From contig NZ_SRHY01000003.1 in NCBI RefSeq assembly GCF_004565465.1, positions 185,006 through 249,005 on the forward strand: DNA of 64,000 nt, read 5' to 3'. Source of the DNA: Lentibacillus salicampi. GTDB lineage: Bacteria; Bacillota; Bacilli; Bacillales; Amphibacillaceae. Below the pieces are notes generated by a model. That model was not told the origin of the DNA. It searched no databases and saw only the letters and a program-made list of their open reading frames with translations. The position numbers and the translations under genes are program-made. Below, piece after piece: positions 19,872 through 28,909 of this stretch (position 1 is the first letter of the stretch; every line of letters begins with the position of its first letter).

Positions 19872-21223
19872 TGTCAACAGTAGCTTTTCATACCTTGGGA
19901 TGTAAAGTGAATCACTATGAAACGGAAGGCATCTGGAACATGTTTAAGGACAATGGATATGAGCGTGTTGACTTTGACCGTCAGTCTGATATATATGTTA
20001 TTAATACCTGTACTGTAACCAATACAGGTGACAAGAAGAGCAGACAGGTTATCAGAAGAGCAGTCCGCAAGAATCCGGATGCCGTTATCTGTGTGACAGG
20101 TTGCTATGCACAGACATCCCCGGGAGAGATCATGGAGATTCCTGGTGTCGATGTGATTGTCGGAACACAAAACAGAAAAAAGATGATTGACTACATTGAG
20201 GAACACCAGAAGACACGGAAACCGGTCAATGGTGTCACTAACATCATGAAAAATCGTGTCTTTGAAGAAATGGACGTGCCTGAATTTACGGATCGTACAC
20301 GCGCATCTTTGAAGATTCAGGAAGGGTGTAATAACTTCTGTACATTTTGTATCATTCCATGGTCGAGAGGTCTACTTCGGTCAAGAGAACCTGAGAATGT
20401 CATCAATCAGGCGCAAAATCTCGTGGACGCAGGGTATAAGGAAATCGTCCTGACCGGGATTCATACGGCAGGTTATGGAGAAGACTTGAATGATTATAAT
20501 TTTGCTAAATTGCTGCAAGATTTGGAAGTAAGGGTGGACGGTCTGAAGCGAATTCGTATTTCATCAATTGAAGCCAGTCAAATCACCGATGAAGTTATCG
20601 ATGTACTGGATAAATCCGAGAAAATCGTCCGTCATTTACACATTCCCCTCCAGGCTGGATCAGACTCGGTGCTGCACCGTATGCGCCGAAAATATTCAAC
20701 GGCGTATTATAAGCAGAAAGTTGATAAGATCCGTCAGGCACTCCCCGGACTTGCGATTACATCAGACGTTATTGTTGGCTTCCCGGGTGAAACAGAAGAG
20801 GAATTCATGGAAACATATCAGTTTATTAAAGATGTTGGCTATTCAGAGCTTCATGTTTTTCCATTTTCCAGACGGACAGGAACGCCGGCTGCGCACATGA
20901 CAGATCAGGTTGATGCTGAAGTCAAAAACGAGCGTGTCAACAAAATGATTGAACTGTCAGATCAACTCGCGAAAGAGTATGCATCCGGTTATGAAGATGA
21001 AGTACTCGAAGTTATACCGGAAGAGCATGTGCATGAAACTGAGGAAAATATACTGGAAGGGTACACTGATAATTATTTGAAAGTGCGGTTTAACGGAACA
21101 AAAGACTTAATTGGAAAAATTGTGCGCGTAAAAATCACCCGGTCGGGCTACCCTTATAATCAAGGTAAATTTGTAAGAATTATGGACGATACTGCAAGTG
21201 GAAGGATTGAAGTGACTTCTTAA
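19871..21223 (+). CDS. mtaB: tRNA t6A37 methylthiotransferase MtaB
   Basis: A 450-residue radical SAM methylthiotransferase converting t6A37 to ms2t6A37 in ANN-decoding tRNAs. The N-terminal UPF0004 domain binds one 4Fe-4S cluster through Cys in TLGCKVNHYE, NTCTVTNTGD and VTGCYAQ. The radical SAM triad is CNNFCTFC. A C-terminal TRAM domain (about 390-445) binds RNA. The GCKVN motif fits MtaB rather than MiaB. The ATG at 19871 overlaps the rsmE stop, preceded by GAGGTG. A weak terminator follows. Confidence 0.95.
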   Translation: MSTVAFHTLGCKVNHYETEGIWNMFKDNGYERVDFDRQSDIYVINTCTVTNTGDKKSRQVIRRAVRKNPDAVICVTGCYAQTSPGEIMEIPGVDVIVGTQNRKKMIDYIEEHQKTRKPVNGVTNIMKNRVFEEMDVPEFTDRTRASLKIQEGCNNFCTFCIIPWSRGLLRSREPENVINQAQNLVDAGYKEIVLTGIHTAGYGEDLNDYNFAKLLQDLEVRVDGLKRIRISSIEASQITDEVIDVLDKSEKIVRHLHIPLQAGSDSVLHRMRRKYSTAYYKQKVDKIRQALPGLAITSDVIVGFPGETEEEFMETYQFIKDVGYSELHVFPFSRRTGTPAAHMTDQVDAEVKNERVNKMIELSDQLAKEYASGYEDEVLEVIPEEHVHETEENILEGYTDNYLKVRFNGTKDLIGKIVRVKITRSGYPYNQGKFVRIMDDTASGRIEVTS

Positions 21224-21247
21224 TTCCCGGAGCTTACCGGGGATTTT
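21223..21247 (+). terminator. Probable terminator after mtaB
   Basis: ATTCCCGG (21223-21230) pairs with CCGGGGAT (21237-21244) across a 6-base loop, then a short T run. Confidence 0.6.
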
Positions 21248-21312
21248 CTCTCCGCATCCAATGCTAAGATGAGTAAGGGATGCGAACAACCAAAGCTGGG
21301 AGGAAGAAAGAT

Positions 21313-21984
21313 ATGCGTATTAATCTTGCAGACTACATTGATCATACACAATTGAAACCTGATACAACGAAAGAAAAAATTACTCAGATTGTTAATGAAG
21401 CAAGGGAACATGGTTTTGCTTCTGTTTGTGTCAATCCGTACTGGGTACCATATTGTTATGACAATTTGAAAGACACTGATGTGAAAGTGTGTACTGTCAT
21501 CGGATTTCCATTGGGTGCCACATCAACAGAAGCCAAAGTGTTCGAGACGAAGCAAGCCATTCAGGATGGCGCGACAGAGGTCGACATGGTGATTAATGTC
21601 GGTGAACTGAAGTCAAAGAATGATGAAGCAGTACAGCGGGATATTGAAGCCGTTGTGGAAGCAGCAAAAAGCAATGCTTTAACCAAAGTGATTATTGAGA
21701 CCGCCTTGCTGACAACTGATGAAAAAGTACGGGCATGCAAGATAGCTAAAACAGCTGGAGCTGACTTTGTCAAAACGTCTACAGGCTTTTCCGGTGGTGG
21801 CGCCACTGTAGAAGATATTAAGTTAATGCGTGAGACAGTTGGCAGCGACTTGGGAGTCAAAGCCTCCGGCGGCGTCCGTGATCCTGAATCAACAAAATCC
21901 ATGATTGACGCTGGTGCAACACGGATTGGTGCAAGTGCTGGTGTTGATATTATAGCAGGGGAAACAGGCAGCTCAGACTATTAA
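21313..21984 (+). CDS. deoC: Deoxyribose-phosphate aldolase
   Basis: A 223-residue class I aldolase cleaving 2-deoxyribose-5-phosphate to glyceraldehyde-3-phosphate and acetaldehyde in deoxynucleoside breakdown. The TIM barrel starts [20 protein letters not shown] and [14 protein letters not shown] hold the active-site lysines; the Lys of FVKTSTGF is the expected Schiff-base residue. The length equals that of the B. subtilis enzyme. The ATG at 21313 follows GGGAGGAAG; an in-frame ATG at 21280 lacks family similarity. It is isolated here, away from other nucleoside genes. Confidence 0.95.
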   Translation: MRINLADYIDHTQLKPDTTKEKITQIVNEAREHGFASVCVNPYWVPYCYDNLKDTDVKVCTVIGFPLGATSTEAKVFETKQAIQDGATEVDMVINVGELKSKNDEAVQRDIEAVVEAAKSNALTKVIIETALLTTDEKVRACKIAKTAGADFVKTSTGFSGGGATVEDIKLMRETVGSDLGVKASGGVRDPESTKSMIDAGATRIGASAGVDIIAGETGSSDY

Positions 21985-22020
21985 TGGATGACCAAATTAG
22001 GTTATTTAGTAATATTTAAG

Positions 22021-22050
22021 TTGACCTGGACTGCCCTGGTATATTATAAT
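22021..22050 (+). promoter_or_regulatory. Sigma-A promoter of rpsU
   Basis: TTGACC (22021-22026), an 18-base spacer and TATAAT (22045-22050). Transcription would begin about 22057, inside the left arm of the next hairpin. Confidence 0.7.
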
Positions 22051-22051
22051 T

Positions 22052-22098
22052 AGCAAAGACATGTGGTATGTTATACATGTTTTTGCTATTATTTTTTG
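22052..22098 (+). terminator. Terminator-like hairpin in the rpsU leader
   Basis: AGCAAAGACATGT (22052-22064) pairs with ACATGTTTTTGCT (22075-22087), 13 bp with one G-T, a 10-base loop and a T-rich run to 22098. It can terminate deoC transcripts. Because it lies between the rpsU promoter and its ribosome site, it may also attenuate rpsU. Confidence 0.65.
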
Positions 22099-22127
22099 TT
22101 TTGTGCTTCGGAGGGAGGGAAATTAGC

Positions 22128-22301
22128 ATGTCAAATACAACTCGCGTTCGTAAAAACGAGTCTCTTGAAGATGCTCTTCGTCGCTTTAAACGCAACGTAT
22201 CCAAAAGCGGTACATTGAAGGAATATCGTAAGCGGGAACATTATGAAAAACCTAGCGTACGACGCAAGAGAAAGTCTGAAGCTGCCAGAAAACGCAAATA
22301 G
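22128..22301 (+). CDS. rpsU: 30S ribosomal protein S21
   Basis: A 57-residue, very basic protein ([20 protein letters not shown] at the start, [17 protein letters not shown] at the end), the S21 pattern. It sits near the anti-Shine-Dalgarno end of 16S rRNA on the 30S platform. The ATG at 22128 has GGAGGGAGGG upstream; a longer in-frame extension runs through the leader hairpin. yqeY follows after 19 bases, as in many Bacilli. Confidence 0.97.
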   Translation: MSNTTRVRKNESLEDALRRFKRNVSKSGTLKEYRKREHYEKPSVRRKRKSEAARKRK

Positions 22302-22320
22302 TAAAGAAGGTGCGGGGTCC

Positions 22321-22767
22321 ATGACATTAGTTGAACAACTGAACCAGGACATGAAGCAAGCTATGAAAAGTAAGGAAAAGGATAAGCTTGCGGTCATACG
22401 CATGCTAAAAGCTTCATTGCAAAATGAATCAATTAAACTTGGTAATAAAAATCTTTCAGAGGACGAGGAGTTATCAGTACTCTCAAGAGAGCTGAAGCAA
22501 AGGAAGGATTCCCTCCAGGAATTTAAATCGGCTGGACGCGATGACCTTGTTGACAAACTTGAAATGGAAATAGACGTTGTTCAGGTATATATGCCCCAGC
22601 AGCTTACAGAAGAAGAGCTGGAGAAGATAGTCAAGGACACAATCAAGGAAGTTAATGCATCTTCCAAGCAGGACATGGGCAACGTCATGAGCACGCTCAT
22701 GCCTAAAGTCAAAGGACAGGCAGACGGTGCACAGGTCAATAAGCTTGTTCAAAAACATTTAAATTGA
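22321..22767 (+). CDS. yqeY: GatB/YqeY domain protein
   Basis: A 148-residue soluble protein of the YqeY family, the same length as in B. subtilis. It has an N-terminal helical part ([20 protein letters not shown]) and a C-terminal domain related to the tRNA-binding tail of GatB ([20 protein letters not shown]). The role is not established, though links to tRNA amidation have been proposed. Co-transcribed with rpsU and closed by a strong terminator. Confidence 0.92.
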   Translation: MTLVEQLNQDMKQAMKSKEKDKLAVIRMLKASLQNESIKLGNKNLSEDEELSVLSRELKQRKDSLQEFKSAGRDDLVDKLEMEIDVVQVYMPQQLTEEELEKIVKDTIKEVNASSKQDMGNVMSTLMPKVKGQADGAQVNKLVQKHLN

Positions 22768-22773
22768 TTTTTC

Positions 22774-22806
22774 AAAGGTCTTGCCACATGGGGCAAGACC
22801 TTTTAC
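22774..22806 (+). terminator. Intrinsic terminator after yqeY
   Basis: A 12-bp stem (AAAGGTCTTGCC 22774-22785, GGCAAGACCTTT 22792-22803) with a 6-base loop, followed by a short T run. Confidence 0.85.
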
Positions 22807-22884
22807 CATGTTGGGATAACGTGACAGCCATCAACTTTTAACAGAGAATTACCAACCTCGATGTGATTATGTTACGATAAGGTA

Positions 22885-23115
22885 AATAAAGTGAAACTTC
22901 ACTTAGCGGGGGACCCTTCCACCCCCGCACTGAAATAAAGGAACAAAGGCTAAGTTCGCAACGTCAATCGCAACTTCTTTGTGACCTGCATCTTCCAGGC
23001 CTGAATAACATCGGTCATTTATGGGCAGTTTCCCCCCATTTATCTTTTTGGTTTTCACCTCTAATTTTGTAATGGGGTCTTACGGCTCGTTAAGGCGGGA
23101 TAAATTGAAACCATT
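22885..23115 (-). repeat. Composite dispersed repeat between yqeY and nfeD
   Basis: The gap 22768-23169 has no gene apart from the terminator. AAAGTGAAACTTCACTTAGC (22893-22912) and a GGGGG run are the inverse of the family-A flank at 14.07 kb. At 22938-22998 an inverted family-B copy reads AAAGGCTAAGTTCGCAACG and GACCTGCATCTTCCAGGCC. At 23011-23040 TCATTTATGGGCAGTTTCCC matches the family-A half at 51.39 kb. GGCGGGATAAATTGAAAC (23093-23110) is a second inverse flank. Confidence 0.7.
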
Positions 23116-23169
23116 TACACATATGTAACGTAGGAATGATTGTCAGGACCAATAGAGAGGGGGGATAGA

Positions 23170-24501
23170 TTGTATGACAGATGCAGGCTGCTCAAAGTGT
23201 TGACATTGGTACTTATTGTAATAGGTTCCTTATTTAGCATGGTATCTTCTTCCCACGCTGAAGAACACGGCGGCGGGAAACGTGTTTATGTTATTCCGGT
23301 TGAGGACGAAGTGGAAAAAGGACTCGAAGCTTTCCTGACCCGGACCACGAAAGAGGCAGAACAGGAAGGTGCCGACCATATTATTTTTGAAATTGATACC
23401 CCGGGCGGCGCTGTTGATGCTGCTGAACAAATTGGTGAATTACTGCAAAATATGGAATTTGAAACGACAGCATATATTGTTAACCGGGCTTTATCTGCGG
23501 GGTCCTATATTGCACTAAATATGGATAATATTTACATGAAACCGCATGCGACGATGGGAGCAAGCGGCGTTATTACCCAGGACGGTACAGCTGCAGACAA
23601 AAAAGCCCAATCAGCATGGCTGTCAGCAATGAAAAGCGCTGCAGAATCAAAGGGAAGAGATTCGCTGTATGCCGCAGCAATGACAGATCCAAGTATTGAC
23701 TTGCCGGAATATGCTGCTGAAGAAGGCAAGTACCTGACATTAGGCCCCGGTTCAGCCGAGGAAGTCGGGTATTCAAATGGTACAGCTGAAACCCGTGAAG
23801 AGGTTCTGGGAGATTTGGGACTTCAAGAGGCAACCATTGTTGAAAAAGAAATGACGATTTCTGAGCGAATTGCCCGGCTCATCACCAATCCTGTTGTGGT
23901 TCCCATTTTGCTGTCGATTGCCAGTCTTGGTTTGGTTATTGAATTATTTTCTCCCGGATTTGGACTTCCAGGTATCATGGGGGTACTGGCATTAATTCTG
24001 TTCTTTTACGGACACTTGGTTGCGGGTCTGGCAGGGATGGAAGCCATCATATTATTAATCCTGGGTGTTGGTTTAGTCATCGCGGAGTTATTCTTGCCGG
24101 GTGGTATTGCAGGTTTAATAGGTGTTGGAGCAATTATCGCATCTCTCATCATGTCCGGTCAGGATATTGGACATATGGCAATGAGCATTGGTATTGCGTT
24201 TATTGTCACCATTATTGCTTCAATCATCTTATTTAAAACGATGGGAGGGGATAAAGGATTCTTCCGTCGTATGGTATTGACGAGTCAGACGTCGACAAAT
24301 TTGGGTTATGTTTCCTCTGAAAACCGTTTGGAATTAATCGGATTGGAGGGTAGAACGGTGACCCCCCTGCGTCCATCAGGCAGTGCATTGGTTGGAGATG
24401 AAAGATTGGATGTTGTAACAGAGGGAGGGTTTATTGATAAAAATAAACTGATTAAAGTCATTAAAGTAGAAGGCGTTCGTATCGTTGTAAGGGAAGTATA
24501 A
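23170..24501 (+). CDS. yqeZ: NfeD-type membrane serine protease (YqeZ)
   Basis: A 443-residue long-form NfeD protein. A signal segment (VLTLVLIVIGSLFSM) leads to an extracellular ClpP-like domain with IDTPGGAVDAA and the active-site neighbourhood NRALSAGSYIAL. Several membrane helices follow at about 250-360, then a C-terminal OB-fold. NfeD proteins are paired with flotillins, and floA follows after 26 bases, so the two probably act together in membrane microdomains. TTG at 23170 is chosen because it follows AGAGGGGGG; an earlier in-frame TTG at 23140 precedes that site. Confidence 0.9.
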   Translation: MYDRCRLLKVLTLVLIVIGSLFSMVSSSHAEEHGGGKRVYVIPVEDEVEKGLEAFLTRTTKEAEQEGADHIIFEIDTPGGAVDAAEQIGELLQNMEFETTAYIVNRALSAGSYIALNMDNIYMKPHATMGASGVITQDGTAADKKAQSAWLSAMKSAAESKGRDSLYAAAMTDPSIDLPEYAAEEGKYLTLGPGSAEEVGYSNGTAETREEVLGDLGLQEATIVEKEMTISERIARLITNPVVVPILLSIASLGLVIELFSPGFGLPGIMGVLALILFFYGHLVAGLAGMEAIILLILGVGLVIAELFLPGGIAGLIGVGAIIASLIMSGQDIGHMAMSIGIAFIVTIIASIILFKTMGGDKGFFRRMVLTSQTSTNLGYVSSENRLELIGLEGRTVTPLRPSGSALVGDERLDVVTEGGFIDKNKLIKVIKVEGVRIVVREV

Positions 24502-24527
24502 ACAAGAGATAAATAGGAGGAATATCT

Positions 24528-25532
24528 ATGGGTCTTGAACAATTGATGCCGATTATTATCATCGCAATCATTATTATTGTTCTGGCAATATTACTAACGT
24601 TTATTCCAGTGATGTTGTGGATCAGCGCTCTGGCAGCGGGTGTAAAAGTTGGTATTTTCACACTTGTTGGTATGCGTTTGCGACGGGTTGTACCAGCAAG
24701 GGTTATTAATCCGCTGATTAAAGCACATAAGGCAGGGTTGAACGTAACAACGAATCAACTGGAAAGCCATTATCTTGCAGGGGGGAATGTTGACAGAGTC
24801 GTCAATGCCCTGATTGCCGCTCACAGAGCTAATATTGAACTATCATTTGAACGGACCGCGGCCATCGATTTGGCCGGACGGGATGTCCTGGAAGCTGTGG
24901 GAATGAGTGTCAATCCAAAAGTGATTGAGACACCGTTTATTGCAGGTATTGCGATGGATGGTATTGAAGTAAAGGCGAAAGCACGTATCACGGTTCGGGC
25001 CAATATAGACCGGCTCGTCGGCGGCGCTGGGGAAGAAACAGTTATTGCCCGCGTCGGTGAAGGGGTTGTCAGTACCATCGGGAGTTCGGAGGCACATACA
25101 GCTGTTTTGGAGAATCCTGACTCTATTTCTCACAATGTATTAGGCAGAGGTCTGGACTCTGGGACAGCATTTGAAATTCTGTCGATCGATATTGCCGATG
25201 TGGATATCGGGAAAAACATCGGAGCTATTCTGCAGACCGATCAGGCTGAGGCGGATAAAAATATCGCTCAAGCCAAAGCGGAAGAAAGACGCGCCATGGC
25301 TGTTGCCCAAGAGCAGGAAATGGTTGCCCGCGTTGAAGAAATGCGTGCAAAAGTTGTTGAGGCTGAAGCTGATGTGCCGCGCGCACTCGCAGAAGCATTA
25401 CGTTCTGGTAATATGGGTGTCATGGATTATATGAACTACAAGAACATTGATGCTGATACTGACATGCGTGATACAATCGGAAAACTGACACAGGATAATG
25501 AAGAAAATGACGATAATAACAATAACCAGTAA
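24528..25532 (+). CDS. floA: Flotillin-like protein FloA
   Basis: A 334-residue scaffold protein of functional membrane microdomains. An N-terminal hydrophobic region (about 7-45) inserts into the membrane. An SPFH/PHB-type domain follows, then a coiled-coil Ala/Glu-rich part ([19 protein letters not shown]). The tail is Asn/Asp-rich. A GGAGG ribosome site precedes the ATG. Length and architecture match B. subtilis FloA (YqfA). Its NfeD partner is just upstream. Confidence 0.95.
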   Translation: MGLEQLMPIIIIAIIIIVLAILLTFIPVMLWISALAAGVKVGIFTLVGMRLRRVVPARVINPLIKAHKAGLNVTTNQLESHYLAGGNVDRVVNALIAAHRANIELSFERTAAIDLAGRDVLEAVGMSVNPKVIETPFIAGIAMDGIEVKAKARITVRANIDRLVGGAGEETVIARVGEGVVSTIGSSEAHTAVLENPDSISHNVLGRGLDSGTAFEILSIDIADVDIGKNIGAILQTDQAEADKNIAQAKAEERRAMAVAQEQEMVARVEEMRAKVVEAEADVPRALAEALRSGNMGVMDYMNYKNIDADTDMRDTIGKLTQDNEENDDNNNNQ

Positions 25533-25562
25533 AGTGTCGGCTAATGACCAAGGAGGTTTACG

Positions 25563-26051
25563 ATGGAATTCATTTTAGTCATTCTTGGTATCGTTGCAGC
25601 GCTTTCAGGCCTTTTCAAAGATAACAGTGATTCAGATTCACCTATTCCGAAACGCCGCAACAATCCGCCAAGGCCAACACCAACTCCTTCTGGCGGTGGA
25701 GGAAGCAGCAGCAGCACATGGGAACGACAGAATGAATCTGGTTCCCAGCCGTCTGCTTCCTCCATAGAAGAGCAGGAGTACGAACAGCGCAAACAACTGG
25801 CTGAACGGATGAACACCATGCCATATCAATCTCAGGAACCAGAACTTGAACATGATGCAACCATCCGGTATGACCCCCGTAAATCGGAGAACGGTCTAGC
25901 TGTTGAACAAGAAAAATTAAAAAGAAGCATGAAGAGGAGTTTAACGCGCTCCGGTGTCATCAATGGTGTGATGATGTCTGAGGTTTTGGGGCAGCCTAGA
26001 GCTGTTAAACCATATCGCAGTATTATCGCCCAACGAAAAAACAGAAATTGA
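25563..26051 (+). CDS. Uncharacterised protein of the floA operon, YqfB-position
   Basis: A 162-residue protein with a single N-terminal hydrophobic segment (EFILVILGIVAALSGLF), a Pro/Ser/Gly/Gln-rich, probably disordered middle, and a charged C-terminus ending in the sequence VMMSEVLGQPRAVKPY. The last motif looks like the conserved part, and the rest like a linker. A good AAGGAGG precedes the ATG. It shares the yqeZ-floA transcript and is followed by a strong terminator, suggesting a membrane-microdomain role. That role is inference from position. It holds the place of B. subtilis yqfB, but I could not confirm homology. Confidence 0.7.
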   Translation: MEFILVILGIVAALSGLFKDNSDSDSPIPKRRNNPPRPTPTPSGGGGSSSSTWERQNESGSQPSASSIEEQEYEQRKQLAERMNTMPYQSQEPELEHDATIRYDPRKSENGLAVEQEKLKRSMKRSLTRSGVINGVMMSEVLGQPRAVKPYRSIIAQRKNRN

Positions 26052-26060
26052 ATGTACTTG

Positions 26061-26109
26061 AACCAATATCAGGCAGACTGGAAAACTGCCCGATATTGGT
26101 TCTTTTTTT
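26061..26109 (+). terminator. Intrinsic terminator of the yqeZ-floA operon
   Basis: A 16-bp stem with one mismatch (26061-26076 with 26085-26100; arm core CCAATATC / GATATTGG) followed by TTCTTTTTTT. Confidence 0.9.
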
Positions 26110-26162
26110 GTTCTTATCCTTCTACTAATTTCATAAACATATTGTGAGAGGGGGCCTCATCA

Positions 26163-26444
26163 GTGAAGAAATGGCAACAGCAGATTAGGCCATGGTTATC
26201 AAAATATTTTTCACTTCCTTCTGATGTCATGATGGAGCTGCCCAGGATTACGATGATTGGACAGCTTCATGTCTATATTGAGAATCATCAGGGTTTAGTC
26301 GTTTATTCTGACACAGAATTGAGACTTAAATCCAACAAAGGTTATATTCAAATAACCGGATCCGCATTTGTATTAAAAATGATGCTACCTGAAGAAATAT
26401 TACTTGAAGGCACGATAGAGGAAGTGAAATTTATCCCGGTGTAA
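26163..26444 (+). CDS. yqfC: Sporulation protein YqfC
   Basis: A 93-residue protein of the YqfC/YabP-like family, a small beta-rich fold. DVMMELPRITMIGQLHVYIENHQG is split by the family's usual LPRIT-x-G pattern, and EEILLEGTIEEVKF is the typical end. In B. subtilis yqfC is a mother-cell sporulation gene upstream of yqfD. The start is GTG at 26163 after GAGAGGGGG. A 209-base gap with a repeat separates it from yqfD here. Confidence 0.85.
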   Translation: MKKWQQQIRPWLSKYFSLPSDVMMELPRITMIGQLHVYIENHQGLVVYSDTELRLKSNKGYIQITGSAFVLKMMLPEEILLEGTIEEVKFIPV

Positions 26445-26530
26445 CCGGAAATAACACCCCCGCCTCAAATACTTGAGTCAGTGTCGATGACGATTTGACG
26501 AAATCAATTGCCAGTGATGTCCGATTCTGT

Positions 26531-26602
26531 TCGGGCCTGCCCGATGCAGGTCCCGGGAGGTGTTGGCGACTGACGTGGAGCTTTTAGTCTTTGTTCTTTA
26601 AT
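26531..26602 (+). repeat. Dispersed family-B repeat between yqfC and yqfD
   Basis: The copy carries CCGATGCAGGTCCCGG, GTTGGCGACTGACGTGGAGC and TTTTAGTCTTTGTTC, matching the copies at 14.0 kb and (inverted) 22.95 kb. It lies just upstream of the yqfD ribosome site. A small palindrome CTCAAATACTTGAG (26465-26478) lies nearby. Confidence 0.65.
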
Positions 26603-26653
26603 AGCAGTAAAGATTCACCATATACCTGAGTAAACCAATTTGAGGAGGAGGAA

Positions 26654-27874
26654 ATGAAACATATACAAGGTTCTTCAATGATGGGTTTTATAACTATCCT
26701 AGTAAGAGGGAAGGATCCGGAATTATTCTTTCAGAAATGTATTGAGCGGGATATCCTCGTTTGGAATGTGAAGAAAAAATCAGATACGGCCTGTGCCGGA
26801 AATATTAAATTAAGAGATCTTTCCCAGTTAAAGCAGGTAAAACGCGGGACGCATTATAAGTTAACGTTTACAAATAAGCGCGGTTTTCCATTCTTATTAA
26901 AAAGTTTCACCCGAAAAAAAGAACTGGTTATTGGTCTTTTATTAAGTATACTGCTTGTTTTTTTCCTGTCCAATATTATTTGGGAGGTCAGAATCACCAA
27001 CGTCCCGAGGGATATTGAAGAGAAAATTAGTGATCAACTTACAGAATATGGTATCCATCAAGGCACTTGGACGTTCACTTTAGATTCTCCAAGTAATATT
27101 CAGCAGCGTTTAATCAATGATATACCTGAATTGCTGTGGGTGGGCGTTCAACAAAATGGGACAAGCTATATTCTGGAAGGGGTCGAGAAGACAATCGTTG
27201 AAGAAGAAGAAGTTGAAGGTCCGCGAAATCTTGTGGCTTCCAAAAAGGGTGTCATTGAAAACATGTACGTTTCCAAGGGGCAGCCCAGAGTACAAGTGAA
27301 TGATTATGTCGAGCCGGGGGACTTGCTTGTTTCGGGAGATATCCAATTTGCAGACGAAAATGAGGAGGATGATGAAAAAAAGGACAAGAACTATGAGCCA
27401 ATTGCTGCAGAGGGGGAAGTTATTGCTAAAACGTGGTATGAAACAGAGGTGACGGTGCCCCTGAAAGCAAATCATGAGCGTTTGACTGGCAATAAAGAAA
27501 CGAAATACCATTTAAAAATCGGTGGTGTTGAATTCCCTGTGTGGGGATTTGGCGAACCAGAGTATCATAAGATTCACCGTGAACGTTATGAGAAAGATCT
27601 TTATTTGTTCAAATGGAACTTGCCGATATCTTTAATGGAAACAACTTTAAGCGAAAAGACCTATCACAAAGCTGAGCGGAGCAAATCAGAAGCGATTGAT
27701 ATTGGGATCAGGCAGGCTAAAAATGAACTGCAATTAAGACTGGGACCTGAAGCAGACATTGTTTCAGAAAATATTTTGCAAGAAATCACCGAGAATGGTA
27801 AAGTTAAATTAATCTTATATATAGCTGTCGAAGAAGATATTGTTAAACAAGAACCAATCGACCAAGGAGATTGA
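26654..27874 (+). CDS. yqfD: Sporulation protein YqfD
   Basis: A 406-residue membrane-anchored protein required for sporulation in B. subtilis. It starts with a cytoplasmic domain of about 90 residues, one transmembrane segment (LVIGLLLSILLVFFLSNIIW, about 93-112), then a large outer domain with a POTRA-like start (VPRDIEEKISDQLTEYGI). The EEEEV and NEEDDEKKDKN stretches are acidic. A GGAGGAGG ribosome site precedes the ATG at 26654. phoH starts two bases after the stop. Confidence 0.9.
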   Translation: MKHIQGSSMMGFITILVRGKDPELFFQKCIERDILVWNVKKKSDTACAGNIKLRDLSQLKQVKRGTHYKLTFTNKRGFPFLLKSFTRKKELVIGLLLSILLVFFLSNIIWEVRITNVPRDIEEKISDQLTEYGIHQGTWTFTLDSPSNIQQRLINDIPELLWVGVQQNGTSYILEGVEKTIVEEEEVEGPRNLVASKKGVIENMYVSKGQPRVQVNDYVEPGDLLVSGDIQFADENEEDDEKKDKNYEPIAAEGEVIAKTWYETEVTVPLKANHERLTGNKETKYHLKIGGVEFPVWGFGEPEYHKIHRERYEKDLYLFKWNLPISLMETTLSEKTYHKAERSKSEAIDIGIRQAKNELQLRLGPEADIVSENILQEITENGKVKLILYIAVEEDIVKQEPIDQGD

Positions 27875-27876
27875 TT

Positions 27877-28836
27877 ATGCCAAATAACTTGAGAACAATC
27901 GAGTTACAGCTAGTGAACCCAAATGAAGCGTTGGCTTTGTTTGGAATAAATGATAAATACTTAAAACAAATTGAAGAATTGCTGGAAGTTTCAATCGTTA
28001 CCAGAGGCGAACAGGTAAGTGTTTCGGGTAGTAATGAAAACATCGAGTTGGCTGAGGAAATTCTGCTGACTTTATTGTCGGTTGTCAGGAAAGGGCTGGA
28101 TATTACTGAACGGGATGTTGTCTATGCTGTTGACCTGGCAAAAAAAGGAAAGATTAACCAATTCGAAACCCTTTTTGAAGATGAAATAACCAAAAATGCA
28201 AATGGAAAATCAATCCGTGTCCAGACATTGGGACAGAAACGCTACATTGATGCCATCAAGTCGGACGATCTTGTCTTCGGGATTGGTCCGGCCGGTACCG
28301 GCAAAACATATCTTGCCGTTGTTATGGCTGTAAATGCCTTGAAAAATGGGGAAGTGAAACGGATTATTTTAACACGGCCTGCAGTCGAAGCCGGAGAGAG
28401 TTTAGGTTTTCTGCCGGGTGACTTGAAGGAAAAAGTGGATCCATATTTACGGCCTTTATATGACGCATTACATGATGTGTTTGGCAGTGAGCATACGTTA
28501 AGGTTGATCGAACGGGATACGATTGAAATCGCACCATTGGCGTATATGCGCGGCAGGACGCTTGATGATGCATTTGTTATATTGGACGAGGCTCAGAATA
28601 CTACTCCTGAACAAATGAAAATGTTTTTGACACGGCTTGGATTTGGATCAAAAATGGTTATTAATGGTGACATCACCCAGATTGATCTGCCTAATGGGGC
28701 TCAATCGGGTTTGCAGGTCGCCAGCCGGCTTTTAGCGTCAGTGGAGGGCATCTCATTTGTCCATTTTAACGCAACAGATGTCGTACGCCACCCGTTAGTG
28801 CAAAAAATCATTGATGCCTATGAAAAAGCAAAGTAA
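27877..28836 (+). CDS. phoH: PhoH-like ATPase
   Basis: A 319-residue P-loop ATPase, the same length as B. subtilis PhoH. A KH-like N-terminal region leads to Walker A GPAGTGKT (about 137-144) and Walker B VILDEAQN (about 234-241). GDITQIDLP is a further helicase-like motif. PhoH homologues bind and process RNA and often sit next to ybeY. Here ybeY is two genes on. Despite the name, no Pho box is present. AAGGAGA overlaps the yqfD end; ATG at 27877 is preferred to TTG at 27871. Confidence 0.93.
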   Translation: MPNNLRTIELQLVNPNEALALFGINDKYLKQIEELLEVSIVTRGEQVSVSGSNENIELAEEILLTLLSVVRKGLDITERDVVYAVDLAKKGKINQFETLFEDEITKNANGKSIRVQTLGQKRYIDAIKSDDLVFGIGPAGTGKTYLAVVMAVNALKNGEVKRIILTRPAVEAGESLGFLPGDLKEKVDPYLRPLYDALHDVFGSEHTLRLIERDTIEIAPLAYMRGRTLDDAFVILDEAQNTTPEQMKMFLTRLGFGSKMVINGDITQIDLPNGAQSGLQVASRLLASVEGISFVHFNATDVVRHPLVQKIIDAYEKAK

Positions 28837-28850
28837 CGGATAGGAAAGAG

Positions 28851-28880
28851 TAAGACCCCAGAGTTAGTGGGTCTTATTTC
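28851..28880 (+). terminator. Weak terminator after phoH
   Basis: TAAGACCC (28851-28858) pairs with GGGTCTTA (28869-28876), followed by a short T-rich stretch. Partial read-through into pgpH is likely. Confidence 0.55.
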
Positions 28881-28909
28881 TATATTAATTCACGGTTGCG
28901 GGAGGGATC

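Noticed and set aside
27877..28836. phoH as a member of a phosphate regulon
   Set aside because: No PhoP repeats upstream; the name is historical and the neighbours are sporulation and RNA genes.
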